A DNA stretch of 64,000 nt, taken from the NCBI GenBank assembly GCA_965662265.1, contig CBFIGX010000006.1:1-64000 (forward strand), in the 5' to 3' direction. Below the pieces are notes generated by a model. That model was not told where the DNA came from. It worked only from the letters and a program-made list of their open reading frames with translations, and did no database searches. The position numbers were made by a program, and so were the translations under genes. Within the stretch, counting starts at the first letter, position 1; every line of letters begins with the position of its first letter. Origin of the DNA: CBFIGX01 sp965662265 (GTDB lineage: Bacteria > Bacteroidota > Bacteroidia > Flavobacteriales > UBA7430). Below, one piece after another: positions 63,953 to 64,000 of the stretch.

Positions 63953-63982
63953 ACATCTTTTTTGTGTAGAGCAAAAAGATGT
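63953..63982. other. strong hairpin at right edge
   Basis: ACATCTTTTT/AAAAAGATGT, 10-bp perfect arms with a ten-base loop. No T-run outside the stem. It may belong to a gene beyond the window (operator, attenuator or terminator). Confidence 0.45.
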
Positions 63983-64000
63983 CATTATTAGGTGTTGCTT

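Overview
The window comes from an AT-rich chromosome of a marine Bacteroidota, most likely a flavobacterium (order Flavobacteriales). Five things point there. Promoters of the Bacteroidota type (TTG ... TAnnTTTG) precede many genes. Secreted proteins carry a T9SS-type C-terminal tail and GCTD-x-NYN-x-DDGSC repeats. There are HU-CCDC81/SPOR proteins and TonB receptors with carboxypeptidase-regulatory-like domains. Proteorhodopsin is paired with the retinal-forming enzyme Blh. Small conserved Bacteroidota proteins occur throughout. Genus and family cannot be fixed from the sequence alone. No rRNA, tRNA, CRISPR array, transposase or prophage was seen.

Layout. 1-299 is non-coding with hairpins. 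300-3081 holds a redoxin and an oligopeptidase B lipoprotein. 3271-16498 is an accessory block of secreted proteins: a clan GH-A glycosidase, a PHB-depolymerase-like esterase, a thiol-disulfide protein, a GH16 glucanase, a CotH-kinase protein and a secreted agmatine/peptidylarginine deiminase. Five of these share an unnamed module of about 80 residues with the core YLPEW-x-NGIG-x-GYQIK, eight copies in all. 16602-18208 has a zinc-ribbon-like protein, a GIY-YIG nuclease and AlkB. 18216-20474 (minus strand) is an azurin-proteorhodopsin-blh photoheterotrophy unit with a terminator-like hairpin between the last two genes. 21021-29317 covers envelope functions: a heptosyltransferase, a thioesterase, a SPOR protein, KdsB and two tandem TonB receptors. 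29354-33338 holds dprA, gdhA and kbl.

33616-47737 is a long plus-strand housekeeping run: rplM-rpsI, rpsB-tsf, pyrH-frr, an RND exporter, rfbA, a polyprenyl synthase, a small unknown gene, sucA-sucB and a fatty acid desaturase. 47903-54541 (minus) has mfd, fbp and three tandem small outer-membrane barrels. 54771-57367 has tig, clpP and a DUF1801-like gene. 57402-61974 (minus) is a tight five-gene operon: NatA/NatB-type ABC exporter, Ppx/GppA, a sigma-54-type response regulator without a DNA-binding domain, and a small acidic protein. 62075-63781 is grpE-dnaJ.

The most unusual structure is in the secreted block. The divergent GH16 and CotH genes carry inverted, in-frame DNA repeats of 152 bp that differ at only three positions by eye, flanking the shared promoter region. 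Recombination between them would swap the N-terminal halves of the two secreted proteins. The shared YLPEW module is a candidate surface-attachment or sorting domain. The proteorhodopsin unit, with a cupredoxin at its head and a terminator before blh, is the second region worth attention.
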